A stretch of 35,370 nucleotides of DNA, taken from Micrococcus sp. (GTDB lineage: Bacteria > Actinomycetota > Actinomycetes > Actinomycetales > Micrococcaceae). The DNA lies in assembly GCF_030523875.1 (NCBI RefSeq), contig NZ_JAUNHR010000004.1, positions 17,747 through 53,116 of the forward strand, given 5' to 3'. The number at the start of each line of letters is the position of its first letter. The stretch's first letter is position 1. The notes under the pieces were generated by a model. It did no database searches. It was not told where the DNA came from and was given only the letters and a program-made list of their open reading frames with translations. The translations under genes were made by a program, and so were the position numbers. Positions 7,707 to 16,045 of the stretch are shown piece by piece.

Positions 7707-8600
7707 TCAGACGGCGAGCGTGCCGACCACGCCGGGGGTGACCGTCCCGCCCACCCACAGCGCGCCGTCCGCGTCCTGCGTGATGCGCACCCGGCCGTCG
7801 CGGCCCGTCTGCGAGCCCTGTACGGCGGTGTACGGCGGGGTGAGGCGGCCGGAGCCGACCATCCACTGCGCGGCCGCGGCGTTCAGGCTCCCGGTCACCG
7901 GGTCCTCCCGGACCGCGCCCGCCGCGCCGATCAGGGCGCGCACCTCCACGGCCGGGCCGGCCTCCGGGCCCTGGGCGGCGGGGGCCGCCGAGCCCTGCGC
8001 GGAGGCGGTGAGGCCCACGAGCCCGACCCGCAGCCGCTCGGCTCCGGGCACGACGCGCGGGCGCACGGCCCGCACGGCCGCGTCGTCCGCCAGCAGCAGG
8101 CCCATCCACCCGGGCCCGTTGTCGATCCACCGGGCCTCGAGCACGTCCCCGGGCGCCAGCCCGCACAGGGCCAGGGCGGCGTCCCGGTCCGCGTCCGCCA
8201 CCGGACCGGAGCGCACCGGGGCGGGGGCGCGGAAGGCGAGGGCGCCGTCGTCGGCCACGGACACCGGCACCAGCCCGGCGCCGCACTCCTGGACCACCGT
8301 GCCCGGGGTGCGCGGGACCCCGCCGGCGGCGAGCCAGGCGGCGGCCGTGCCGAGGGTGGGGTGGCCGGCGAACGGCAGCTCCTCGGACGGGGTCAGGATG
8401 CGCACGCGGTAGTCCGCGCCCGGGTCCTGCGGGGGCAGCACGAACGTGGTCTCGGAAAGGTCCGTCCACGCGGCGATCCGGCGCATCGCGGCCTCGTCCA
8501 GGCCCTCGGCGTCCAGGACGACGGCGAGCGGGTTGCCGAGGAACGGGCCGGCGCCGAACACGTCGACCTGCCGGAACGGCAGGGTGCGGGGCGCGCTCAC
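7707..8600 (-). CDS. PhzF family isomerase-like protein inside the folate operon
   Basis: 297 residues with the two-lobed diaminopimelate-epimerase-like PhzF fold. Recognised by [20 protein letters not shown] at the N-terminus, [10 protein letters not shown] carrying the conserved catalytic-type Glu, [13 protein letters not shown], and [14 protein letters not shown] in the second lobe. PhzF itself isomerises a phenazine precursor, but most homologues have unknown substrates, and no other phenazine gene is visible. The GTG at 8600 overlaps the folE stop (GTGA), so it is probably translationally coupled to folE. This position between folE and folP is not part of the standard folate cluster. Confidence 0.93.
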   Translation of the reverse strand: MSAPRTLPFRQVDVFGAGPFLGNPLAVVLDAEGLDEAAMRRIAAWTDLSETTFVLPPQDPGADYRVRILTPSEELPFAGHPTLGTAAAWLAAGGVPRTPGTVVQECGAGLVPVSVADDGALAFRAPAPVRSGPVADADRDAALALCGLAPGDVLEARWIDNGPGWMGLLLADDAAVRAVRPRVVPGAERLRVGLVGLTASAQGSAAPAAQGPEAGPAVEVRALIGAAGAVREDPVTGSLNAAAAQWMVGSGRLTPPYTAVQGSQTGRDGRVRITQDADGALWVGGTVTPGVVGTLAV

Positions 8601-9235
8601 GAGTGCATGATGAGGCTCATGGCCTCGGCGCGCGTGGAGGGGTCCCGCAGCTGCCCGCGGACGGCGGAGGTGACCGTCTTGGCGCCGGGCTTGCGCACCC
8701 CTCGCATGGCCATGCACATGTGCTCGGCCTCCACGACGACGATCGCCCCCTTCGCGGTGAGGTGCTCCATCAGCGCCTCCACCACCTGGGTGGTCAGCCG
8801 CTCCTGCACCTGCGGGCGCCGGGCGTAGAGCTCCACGAGGCGGGCGAGCTTGGACAGCCCCGTCACCCGGCCCTCGGCGGAGGGGATGTAGCCGATGTGC
8901 GCCTGCCCGTGGAACGGCACCAGGTGGTGCTCGCACATCGAGTAGAACGGGATGTCCTTCACCAGCACGAGCTCCTCGTGCGCGATGTCGAACGTGGTGC
9001 CCAGGACCTGCTCCGGCTCCTGGTGCAGGCCCGCGAAGAACTCCGCGTAGGCCTTGGCCACCCGCTTCGGGGTGTCCTGCAGGCCCTCGCGCTCCGGGTC
9101 CTCCCCGATCGCCGCGAGCATCTCCCGCACCGCCGCCTCGATGCGCGGGCGGTCCACCGTGTCCGTGTCCGGGTCGAAGGTGCCGGGCACGCCCCGGCGC
9201 GGTGCGGCGTCGTCGTCCGTGCGGTGCTCCGTCAT
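8597..9235 (-). CDS. folE: GTP cyclohydrolase I
   Basis: 212 residues. It converts GTP to dihydroneopterin triphosphate, the first step of folate synthesis. Zinc-site signatures are [10 protein letters not shown] and the later [14 protein letters not shown]; the core also shows [33 protein letters not shown] and [12 protein letters not shown]. The first 25 or so residues are an acidic, poorly conserved leader. The ATG at 9235 overlaps the ftsH stop (ATGA), so folate entry is coupled to ftsH expression, the usual actinobacterial arrangement. Confidence 0.97.
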   Translation of the reverse strand: MTEHRTDDDAAPRRGVPGTFDPDTDTVDRPRIEAAVREMLAAIGEDPEREGLQDTPKRVAKAYAEFFAGLHQEPEQVLGTTFDIAHEELVLVKDIPFYSMCEHHLVPFHGQAHIGYIPSAEGRVTGLSKLARLVELYARRPQVQERLTTQVVEALMEHLTAKGAIVVVEAEHMCMAMRGVRKPGAKTVTSAVRGQLRDPSTRAEAMSLIMHS

Positions 9236-11328
9236 GCCGTGCCCCCGTCCCCGCGGAAGTCCGGGCCCGGCGTCGGGCTGTGCTGCCCCGGGAGCTCCCC
9301 GGGGCTGCCCCCGGCGCCGCCGATCGAGGTGGGCGGGGCGCCCTCGGGCGCGTCCGGGACGGTGGTGCCGCCGACGCCCACGGGCTCGGGCTCGCCGCCC
9401 GGGAGGCGGCTGGCGCGCTCCTTCGGGGAGAGCACGGGCGGGACGTCGTGGGGGCGCCGGTCGTCCGCGGCGAGCCACAGGTCCCGCTCGGGCCGCTTGC
9501 GCACGTCCTTGAAGATCTCCGCGATCTGCTCCTGGGTCAGGGTCTCCTTCTCCAGCAGCTCGTAGGCGAGCCGGTCGAGGACGTCCCGGTTCTCGGTGAG
9601 CACCCAGTGGGCGTCCGCGTGCGCCGCGTCCAGCAGCGCCCGGACCTCGGCGTCCACGAGGTAGGCGAGCTCCTCGGAGTACTCGCGGGCCGCGCCGCCG
9701 CCCCCGCCGCCCAGGAACGGCTCCGTGTTGCCGCCGCCGAGCTTCACGGCGCCCACCTTGGCGCTCATGCCGTACTCGGTGACCATCTTCCGGGCCGTCT
9801 CGGTGGCCTTCTGGATGTCGTTCGCCGCGCCCGTGGACGGGTCCTGGAACACGACCTCCTCGGCCACGCGCCCGCCCATCGCGTACGCGAGCTGGTCCAG
9901 CAGCTCGTTGCGGGTCACCGAGTACTTGTCGTTCTCCGGGACCACCATCGTGTAGCCCAGCGCGCGGCCGCGCGGGAGGATCGTGATCTTGGTGACCGGG
10001 GCCGAGTTCCGCAGGCCCGCGGCCACGAGCGCGTGCCCGCCCTCGTGGTACGCCGTGACCTTGCGCTCGTGCTCGTCCATCAGGCGCGTGCGCTTCTGCG
10101 GGCCGGCCATCACGCGGTCCACGGCCTCGTCGAGGGCGGCGTTGTCGATCACGTTGTTGTGCGAGCGCGCCGTGAGCAGCGCGGCCTCGTTGATCACGTT
10201 GGCCAGGTCAGCACCCGTGTACCCGGGGGTCCGCTTGGCCAGGGAGCGCAGGTCCACGTCCAGGGCGATCGGCTTGCCCTGCGCGTGCACCTCGAGGATC
10301 TTGGCGCGGCCGTCCAGGTCCGGGGCCTCCACCGGGATCTGCCGGTCGAAGCGGCCGGGGCGCAGCAGCGCCGGGTCCAGGACGTCCGGGCGGTTCGTCG
10401 CGGCGATCATGATGACGTTGGTGGAGGCGTCGAAGCCGTCCATCTCCACGAGCATCTGGTTCAGGGTCTGCTCGCGCTCGTCGTTGCCGCCGCCGATGCC
10501 CGCGCCGCGCGAGCGGCCGACGGCGTCGATCTCGTCCACGAACACGATGGCCGGCGCGTTGTTCTTGGCCTGCTCGAAGAGGTCGCGCACGCGCGAGGCG
10601 CCCACGCCCACGAACATCTCCACGAAGTCCGAGCCGGAGATCGAGTAGAAGGGGACGCCGGCCTCGCCGGCCACGGCCTTGGCCAGGAGCGTCTTGCCGG
10701 TGCCGGGCGGGCCGTACAGCAGCACGCCCTTGGGGATCTTCGCGCCCACCGCGTGGAAGCGGTCCGGCTCGGTGAGGAAATCCTTGATCTCGTGGAGCTC
10801 CTCCACGGCCTCGTCCGCGCCCGCGACGTCCTTGAACAGCACGTCCGGGTTGTCCTTCTGGATGAGCTTGGCGCGCGACTTGCCGAACTGCATGACCTTG
10901 CCGCCGCCGCCCTGCATGCGGGACATCAGGAACCAGAACAGCAGGGCGATCAGGACGAACGGGATCATGAAGCCCAGCAGGGAGAGCAGCCAGTTGTCCC
11001 GCACCGGCTCGTCCTGGTAGCCGTCCAGCGCGGACTCGTCCACGGTGCGCACCACGTCCTGGGCGCGGGCGGCCGAGTACTGGAAGTACACGTCCTTGCC
11101 GAGGTCCTGGCCGTCCTGGGAGTACGGCTCGCGCAGGGTCAGGTCCACACGCTGGTCGCCGTCGACGACGCGCGCCTGGGCCGCCTTGCCGTCCTCCAGC
11201 AGGGACATGCCCACGTTGGTGTCCACCATGCCGCGGCCGCCCTGGGCGGTGGCCAGGGGGATCACGAAGCCCAGCACCAGGAGCCCGAGCAGGATCCAGA
11301 GGTAGGGCTTGTTGAAGATCTTCTTCAC
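9232..11328 (-). CDS. ftsH: ATP-dependent zinc metalloprotease FtsH
   Basis: 698 residues. Membrane-bound AAA+ protease that degrades misfolded and regulatory membrane proteins. Order: N-terminal helix ([19 protein letters not shown]), an extracytoplasmic domain, a second helix ([21 protein letters not shown]), the AAA module with Walker [11 protein letters not shown], Walker [12 protein letters not shown] and the second region of homology [22 protein letters not shown], then zinc motif HEGGH in [12 protein letters not shown] glycine-rich GGGGGG insert lies in the protease domain, and a Pro/Gly-rich tail of about 75 residues follows the core. The GTG at 11328 starts the usual KKIFNKP sequence and has AGGAG ten bases upstream; a longer frame to 11436 is less likely. 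Confidence 0.97.
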   Translation of the reverse strand: MKKIFNKPYLWILLGLLVLGFVIPLATAQGGRGMVDTNVGMSLLEDGKAAQARVVDGDQRVDLTLREPYSQDGQDLGKDVYFQYSAARAQDVVRTVDESALDGYQDEPVRDNWLLSLLGFMIPFVLIALLFWFLMSRMQGGGGKVMQFGKSRAKLIQKDNPDVLFKDVAGADEAVEELHEIKDFLTEPDRFHAVGAKIPKGVLLYGPPGTGKTLLAKAVAGEAGVPFYSISGSDFVEMFVGVGASRVRDLFEQAKNNAPAIVFVDEIDAVGRSRGAGIGGGNDEREQTLNQMLVEMDGFDASTNVIMIAATNRPDVLDPALLRPGRFDRQIPVEAPDLDGRAKILEVHAQGKPIALDVDLRSLAKRTPGYTGADLANVINEAALLTARSHNNVIDNAALDEAVDRVMAGPQKRTRLMDEHERKVTAYHEGGHALVAAGLRNSAPVTKITILPRGRALGYTMVVPENDKYSVTRNELLDQLAYAMGGRVAEEVVFQDPSTGAANDIQKATETARKMVTEYGMSAKVGAVKLGGGNTEPFLGGGGGGAAREYSEELAYLVDAEVRALLDAAHADAHWVLTENRDVLDRLAYELLEKETLTQEQIAEIFKDVRKRPERDLWLAADDRRPHDVPPVLSPKERASRLPGGEPEPVGVGGTTVPDAPEGAPPTSIGGAGGSPGELPGQHSPTPGPDFRGDGGTA

Positions 11329-11528
11329 GTGCGTGTGTCTCCTGGTCTGCCGCGGGAGGGGACGGACTCCCCGGGGCGGTCGAGGGCCTCCGCCCGGGCC
11401 GCCGAGGGCCGTGGGCAGACCCCTCCCCAGGGTCACTGGACCACGGTACCGGCCCGGGCCGGGAGCGCCCTGGGTGTTCGCGCCAGGTGGACAGTGGGCG
11501 CCCCTCTCTCCCCCTCCCCGCGCGAGCT

Positions 11529-11587
11529 GTCACGCAGATGGCTGCTCTCGCCTCGTCTGCGGCCGCCAGAGCAGCCATATGCGTGAC
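11529..11587. repeat. Long hairpin H1 (20-bp arms, one mismatch) upstream of the DUF559-type gene
   Basis: Arms 11529-11548 and 11568-11587 are reverse complements with 19 of 20 pairs; two more pairs form beyond one mismatch. The 19-nt loop is 11549-11567. Written from the right arm, the sequence fits GTCAnnnATATGGCTGyTCT, the same pattern as the hairpin at 12704-12762. It lies between two divergent genes, so it is not at the end of any visible transcription unit and is hard to explain as a simple terminator. Confidence 0.9.
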
Positions 11588-11638
11588 CGCTCGGACGGGA
11601 GGGAGGGGACGCGGCGCGCCGGGTCGGTCCGGGGCACG

Positions 11639-11685
11639 GGTCCTGCACAGGCGCCCGCCGTGCGGCAGGTCCTGCACAGCCGCCC
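11639..11685. repeat. 18-bp direct repeat upstream of the DUF559-type gene
   Basis: GGTCCTGCACAGSCGCCC occurs at 11639-11656 and 11668-11685, differing at one base, with a 29-bp period. The copies end 75 and 46 bases before the GTG at 11731. Spacing near three helical turns and position suggest an operator, possibly for autoregulation by the gene's N-terminal helix-turn-helix, but this is inference. Confidence 0.6.
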
Positions 11686-11730
11686 ACGTCACCCCGCACG
11701 GCCCCGGCCCGGCGGCGCCACGCTGGGGCG

Positions 11731-12735
11731 GTGCGTCACCCCTCCCCTCTCCCCGCTCCGCTGCGGGAGGACCCCTTCACCACGGCCCAGGCCCGCGCGG
11801 CGGGGGTCTCCCGGGCACGCCTGCGCTGCCGGGACATCAGGCCGATCGCCCACGGCCTCTACGTCTGGACAGGAGGGGCGCACGACGCCGGCCGCTCGGC
11901 GGGCGAGGCGGGTTCACCCGTCTCGACGACGACGTCGCCCGGCCCCGGCGAGGAGCAGCCGTACGCCTGGAGCACGCCCCTGGTCGCGCGGCAGCTCCGG
12001 CGACTCGATCTGCTGACGCCCCACCGCGTCGACACCGCGCTCTCGCACCAGTCCGCTGCCCGCGCCCTCGGCATCTGGCTCCCGCCGCGGCTGGGCTCGG
12101 AGCACCTCGCCCGCATCACGCTGGACGGTCGGGAGTGGTCCGTCACCCACGCCACGCGGCTGTGGCTCGACCTCGGGCCCCACCTCGGTGCCGACGAGAA
12201 GGTGACCCTCGGGGACCACCTGGTGCATCGGGCGGAACGGGACTCCGACGGCGGGGCGCTCTTCCTGGCGGGCCTGCGGGAAGCGATCGAGGCGACCCCG
12301 TCCTGCCGCAACCATCGGCGCCGGCTGCGCGCCGCCGTCGAGAGGGTGCGCGTGGGCGCCCACTCACCCCAGGAGACGCGTCTGAGGCTGGCGCTGATCA
12401 CAGCGGGGCTGCCCGAGCCGGACCTGCAGATCGAGGTGTGGGACCCCGAGTTCTCGCTCCGCCGCCCGGCGTCGGCGGACCTGGGGTACGAGGAGGCGCG
12501 CCTCGCCCTGCACTACGACGGCGGCCACCACGGGCGGGATCGGCAGATCGACCGGGATGTGCAGCGCAACGCCGCGTTCGAGCGTCGGGGGTTCCGCAAC
12601 ATCACGGTGTCCTCCTCGGACGGGCACAACGGCTACGTGCGCGTGATCCGCGAGGTCCGGAGGCACCTCAGCGCGGCCCCGTCCTCCTCCCCCTCGCCGA
12701 GCGGTCATGGATATGGCTGTTCTCAGGCGACCTGA
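11731..12735 (+). CDS. AbiEi-like winged-helix plus DUF559/Vsr-like endonuclease-fold protein
   Basis: 334 residues. The N-terminus (FTTAQARAAGVSRARLRCRDI, then HGLYVWTG) resembles the winged helix of AbiEi-type antitoxins. The middle contains TALSHQSAARALGIWLP. The C-terminus resembles the DUF559 / very-short-patch-repair-like nuclease fold: ADLGYEEARLALHYDGGHH with D250, E254 and D263, followed by RDVQRNAAFERRGFRNITV. In many relatives the residue before YDG is Glu; here it is His261, so activity is uncertain. The family is multicopy in actinobacteria and its role is unsettled. No toxin partner is adjacent. It is the only plus-strand gene inside a minus-strand block, and related hairpins bracket it; the last codons and stop lie inside the downstream hairpin. 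GTG start. Confidence 0.8.
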   Translation: MRHPSPLPAPLREDPFTTAQARAAGVSRARLRCRDIRPIAHGLYVWTGGAHDAGRSAGEAGSPVSTTTSPGPGEEQPYAWSTPLVARQLRRLDLLTPHRVDTALSHQSAARALGIWLPPRLGSEHLARITLDGREWSVTHATRLWLDLGPHLGADEKVTLGDHLVHRAERDSDGGALFLAGLREAIEATPSCRNHRRRLRAAVERVRVGAHSPQETRLRLALITAGLPEPDLQIEVWDPEFSLRRPASADLGYEEARLALHYDGGHHGRDRQIDRDVQRNAAFERRGFRNITVSSSDGHNGYVRVIREVRRHLSAAPSSSPSPSGHGYGCSQAT

Positions 12736-12762
12736 GGCGCTGAGAACAGCCATATCGATGAC
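12704..12762. repeat. Long hairpin H2 (23-bp arms, one mismatch) overlapping the 3' end of the DUF559-type gene
   Basis: Arms 12704-12726 and 12740-12762 are reverse complements with 22 of 23 pairs; the loop is 12727-12739 and contains the stop codon of the upstream gene. The arm shares GTCAnnnATATGGCTGyTCT with hairpin H1 at 11529-11587. It lies between convergent genes (the DUF559-type gene and hpt) and may act as a bidirectional terminator, although no T-run follows. Confidence 0.9.
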
Positions 12763-12830
12763 AGGTCGGCAACGCGGGGGCGGGGGGAGCCAGCAGCGTG
12801 ACTGGCACCGTGAGGCGGAGTCCTGGAGGG

Positions 12831-13382
12831 TCAGGAGTAGACGTGCGGGGCGAGCGTGCCCACGAAGTCCAGGTTGCGGTACTTCTCCGCGTAGTCCAGG
12901 CCGTAGCCCACCACGAACTCGTTGGGGATGTCGCGGCCGACGTACTTCACGTCGATCTCGACCTTCATGGCGTCCGGCTTGCGCAGGAGCGTGCAGATCT
13001 CCACCGACGCCGGGCCCCGGGTCTCGAGGTTGGCCTTCAGCCAGGACAGGGTCAGGCCGGAGTCGATGATGTCCTCCACGATCAGCACGTGGCGGCCGGT
13101 GAGGTCGGCGTCGAGGTCCTTGAGGATCCGCACCACGCCCGAGGACTTGGTGCCCGAGCCGTACGAGGACACGGCCATGAAGTCCATCTCCACGTGGGAG
13201 TGCAGCGCGCGCGTGAGGTCGGCGACCACCATGACGGCGCCCTTGAGGACGGCCACGATCAGCAGGTCCTTGCCCTCGTAGTCCCGGTCGATCTGCGCGG
13301 CGAGGTCCCGGACGGTGTCCTGGACCTCCTCCTTGCTCATGAGGACGTGTGTGAGGTCGTTCCGGACATCCTGTGCGTCCAT
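12831..13382 (-). CDS. hpt: Hypoxanthine phosphoribosyltransferase
   Basis: 183 residues. A purine-salvage enzyme making IMP/GMP from hypoxanthine/guanine and PRPP. The PRPP-binding loop is VLIVEDIIDSGLTL; other family features are VAVLKGAVMVVADL, MAVSSYGSGTKSSG and the C-terminal DIPNEFVVGYGLDYAEKYRNL. The ATG at 13382 is chosen, with AGGAG about eleven bases upstream; an internal ATG at 13340 is possible. It follows tilS with a 54-base gap, the common tilS-hpt arrangement, and would normally be followed by ftsH, which here lies 1.5 kb away beyond the inserted gene. Confidence 0.96.
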   Translation of the reverse strand: MDAQDVRNDLTHVLMSKEEVQDTVRDLAAQIDRDYEGKDLLIVAVLKGAVMVVADLTRALHSHVEMDFMAVSSYGSGTKSSGVVRILKDLDADLTGRHVLIVEDIIDSGLTLSWLKANLETRGPASVEICTLLRKPDAMKVEIDVKYVGRDIPNEFVVGYGLDYAEKYRNLDFVGTLAPHVYS

Positions 13383-13436
13383 GGCGGGGCCGCTCCTGAG
13401 TGCTCGTGCGGGTGGGGCCTGCGCGCCGGGCCGGGG

Positions 13437-14744
13437 TCAGCGGCCGCGACGGCGGGGGATGAGCACCAGTCTGGCACACGGGCCCCGCGCGTCGGCCCCC
13501 GCCGAGGCCTCCGGGACGCGCGTCACATCGGCCCGGCGCGGGCGTCGGTCACGTCCTCCCGCGGCCCCCTCCCGGACCGCCCTCACGCCCCCGGCCAGCT
13601 CCACCGGACCGGCCGACCCGCCGCCGCGGTGCGCGTCTGTGACCAGGGCGTCCACGGCGAGAACCCGCTCCCGCGCGGGGTTCCGCGCCCCGGCCCGGCG
13701 GGCGGCGCGCGCGATCACCCGACGCCGCACGGCCGCCGGCAGCGCCGCGAGACCCTCGAGGTCCAGCGCCACGACGACGCCGGCCCCCTCCGCCCCGACG
13801 TCGCCCGCCTCCCCCACGGGCAGGGCGAGGCGGTCGAGCTCGCGGGCGGCCCAGGCGTCCAGGGCGTCGGCGTCCTCGGCGGCGAGGGCGGCGGTGCGCG
13901 TCAGGGCGGCGCGCACGCCGGGGCCGAGGCCGGCGTCGGGGTCCTCGAGGGCGGGCAGGATCCGGGTGCGGATGCGCGAGCGCAGCAGGGCGGGGTCGCG
14001 GTTGTGGGGGTCCTCGAACCAGGTGAGCCCGGCCCAGCGGCAGATCGCCTCGGTGTCCGCGCGGGTGAGGCCGAGGAGGGGCCGGGCCACGGGCACGTCC
14101 TCGGGGAGGCGGCCGCGCGGCGGGATGCCGGCGAGCGAGCGGGTGCCGGAGCCGCGGGCCAGGCCCAGGAGGACCTGCTCGGCCTGGTCCTCGGCGGTGT
14201 GGGCGGTGAGCACGAGGGGGACGGGGACGGCCACGACAGGGGCCACCGCGCCGCCCCGCTCGGCATGGCCGGGTACGGGCCCCGCCGCGGCGCGGGCGGC
14301 CCGGGCGAGGGCCGCCCGTCGGGCGGTGCGTGCGGCGGCCTCGGGGCCGTCCCCGGCGGGGACCACCTCCACCCGGGTCACGGTGACGGGCGCCAGGCCG
14401 AACCGGCGGGCGGTGTCCGCCGCGGCCGCGGCGACCTCCGCGCTGGCCTCCTGCAGCCCGTGGTCCACCACCACGGCCCCCACGGGGCCGAGCCGCTCCC
14501 CCGCCCGGGTGCCGGTGAGGGCCGCGCAGGCCGCCGCGAGCGCGAGGGAGTCCGCCCCGCCGGAGAGGGCAACGAGCGCCCGGAGACCGAAGGCGGGGGC
14601 GGCCGGCCCGGAGGCGGGGGCGGCCTCCGGCCCGACTCCCTCCTCGAGCACCGCCCGCACGGCGGCCACGGCCCGGTGCAGCGCCTCGGGCCAGCGGGCC
14701 CGCGGGGGCCACGGAGCCGACGCGCTCAGGCCCGGGAGCGTCAC
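13437..14744 (-). CDS. tilS: tRNA(Ile)-lysidine synthase
   Basis: 435 residues. It converts the wobble cytidine of tRNA-Ile(CAU) to lysidine, and is usually essential. The ATP-binding PP-loop is [12 protein letters not shown] near residue 60; [22 protein letters not shown] and [23 protein letters not shown] are the family motifs. The N-terminus and the end of the protein are Ala/Arg-rich. The start is a GTG at 14744, twelve bases after the metalloprotease stop, with no clear SD, so coupling to the upstream gene is likely. Confidence 0.95.
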   Translation of the reverse strand: MTLPGLSASAPWPPRARWPEALHRAVAAVRAVLEEGVGPEAAPASGPAAPAFGLRALVALSGGADSLALAAACAALTGTRAGERLGPVGAVVVDHGLQEASAEVAAAAADTARRFGLAPVTVTRVEVVPAGDGPEAAARTARRAALARAARAAAGPVPGHAERGGAVAPVVAVPVPLVLTAHTAEDQAEQVLLGLARGSGTRSLAGIPPRGRLPEDVPVARPLLGLTRADTEAICRWAGLTWFEDPHNRDPALLRSRIRTRILPALEDPDAGLGPGVRAALTRTAALAAEDADALDAWAARELDRLALPVGEAGDVGAEGAGVVVALDLEGLAALPAAVRRRVIARAARRAGARNPARERVLAVDALVTDAHRGGGSAGPVELAGGVRAVREGAAGGRDRRPRRADVTRVPEASAGADARGPCARLVLIPRRRGR

Positions 14745-14756
14745 GGGGCGGACCCG

Positions 14757-15995
14757 TCAGGCCTGGGCGCGGATCCGCGCCACCCACGTGTCCGGGGCGT
14801 GGATCTCGGCCTCGCTGGGCAGCAGCTCGGGGGCGTCCCACACCACGTTGAACCCCTCCATGCCGATCCGCCCCACCACCGCGTCCACGAACCGCTGGCC
14901 GTCCCGGTACTGGGCCATCTTGGCGTCCATGCCCAGGATCCGGCGGATCGCCCTGTCCAGAGCGGACCGGCGGTCCCCGCGCTCGTCGAAGCGGCGGCGG
15001 ATGGTCTTCACGGAGGAGACGACGGAGGAGTCCACCGCGTCCATGACCACGTTGGCGTGCCCCTCGAGCAGGGACATCGCGGCGGTCACGCGGGAGAGGC
15101 GCTCGCGGTCCTCCTCGTCCTGCAGGGCCCCCAGCAGGCCCAGGCTCGGCCGCGCCGGGTCGGCGGCCTCCCCGGCGTCCCCGGACCCGCCCCTCCCGAC
15201 GGCGGGCGCGTCCGCCGGCGCGCCGGCCCCGGCCCGGCTCCGCGCGCCCCCGGCCAGGGGGTTGGCGGCGGCCAGGGCGGAGCGCAGGCGCTCGGGCAGG
15301 GACTCGGCCTTGTCGAACAGGCCGCCGGTCAGCCCGGTGATCTCGGACTGCAGGTGCTCGCGCAGCCACGGGGCGGCGGCGAACTGCACGCGGTGGGTCT
15401 GCTCGTGCAGGCACACCCACAGGCGGAAGTCCGCAGGGTCCACGTGGATCTCCCGGCGGACCTGCACCACGTTCGGCGCCACGAGCATCAGGCGCCCGCC
15501 CGCGGGGCCGGCGGGGGCGCCGTCGGGGCCCGGGAGGGCGCTGAACGGGTCGTACTGGCCGAGCACCTTGGAAGAGAGCCACGCGAGGATGCCGCCCATC
15601 TCCAGGGCCGTGGCGCGCGTGGTCACCGGCAGGGTGGCGGCCTCGTACTCGGCGGGCTGCGTGGCCTGCAGGTGCGCGAACGTGGGCCCCAGCAGCGCGG
15701 CGAACGACTGCGTGTTGGCACGGGACCACGTGGGCCGGTCCACCACGAGCACCTGCGAGTCGCGCAGGTCCCGGGCGGCCTCCAGCCCGGTGAGCCGGTG
15801 CACGTGCGGGACGGCGGCCTCAGCGGCGGCGCGCAGGCCCTCGGCCTCCCGGCGGGCCTCCCGCGCGGAGGTGCGGGGCCCGGCGGCGGTCAGGGCCTCG
15901 GCGGTCCGCGCGGCGAAGGCCCAGTCCACGGGGTGCGCGAGGGGCTCCCCGGACGTGCCGCTGCGGCCGGGCGTGCGGGGCTGGTCTGCGCTCAT
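14757..15995 (-). CDS. Zinc-dependent metalloprotease of the DUF2342/Zincin_2 family
   Basis: 412 residues. The gluzincin motif HEQTH lies in WVCLHEQTHRVQFAAAPWL, with LLEGHANVVMDAVD downstream supplying a plausible third metal ligand. Other family features are LVAPNVVQVRREI and the C-terminal GFNVVWDAPELLPSEAEI. A low-complexity Ala/Gly/Pro segment of about 45 residues interrupts the middle. The family is often labelled coenzyme-F420-associated, yet no F420 gene is visible here; its fixed neighbours are dacB and tilS. The ATG at 15995 is preferred; an ATG three codons upstream is possible. No signal peptide, so probably cytoplasmic. Substrate unknown. Confidence 0.9.
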   Translation of the reverse strand: MSADQPRTPGRSGTSGEPLAHPVDWAFAARTAEALTAAGPRTSAREARREAEGLRAAAEAAVPHVHRLTGLEAARDLRDSQVLVVDRPTWSRANTQSFAALLGPTFAHLQATQPAEYEAATLPVTTRATALEMGGILAWLSSKVLGQYDPFSALPGPDGAPAGPAGGRLMLVAPNVVQVRREIHVDPADFRLWVCLHEQTHRVQFAAAPWLREHLQSEITGLTGGLFDKAESLPERLRSALAAANPLAGGARSRAGAGAPADAPAVGRGGSGDAGEAADPARPSLGLLGALQDEEDRERLSRVTAAMSLLEGHANVVMDAVDSSVVSSVKTIRRRFDERGDRRSALDRAIRRILGMDAKMAQYRDGQRFVDAVVGRIGMEGFNVVWDAPELLPSEAEIHAPDTWVARIRAQA

Positions 15996-16045
15996 GCCCT
16001 CCATCCCACCACAGGCCCCGGACACGGCACCGGCCTCGGGCATCC

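Larger units (their letters stand above)
11329..11730. other. 402-bp intergenic region between divergent ftsH and the DUF559-type gene
   Basis: No convincing gene is present. The ftsH SD (AGGAG) is at its left end. A long imperfect hairpin occupies 11529-11587 and a tandem direct repeat 11639-11685. Just before the GTG at 11731 lies CACGCT (11719-11724), six bases upstream, which could be a weak -10 for a leaderless transcript. I see no clear -35/-10 pair for ftsH. hpt and ftsH are adjacent in many actinobacteria, so this spacer and the following gene look inserted. Confidence 0.6.

Noticed and set aside
11529-12762. Insertion sequence or classical composite transposon
   Set aside because: No transposase motif is present and I could not see a target-site duplication outside the hairpins, so I keep only the repeat-bracketed description.
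14757-15995. Coenzyme F420 biosynthesis enzyme
   Set aside because: The family label is historical; no F420 gene is visible and the protein is a zincin-type metalloprotease.
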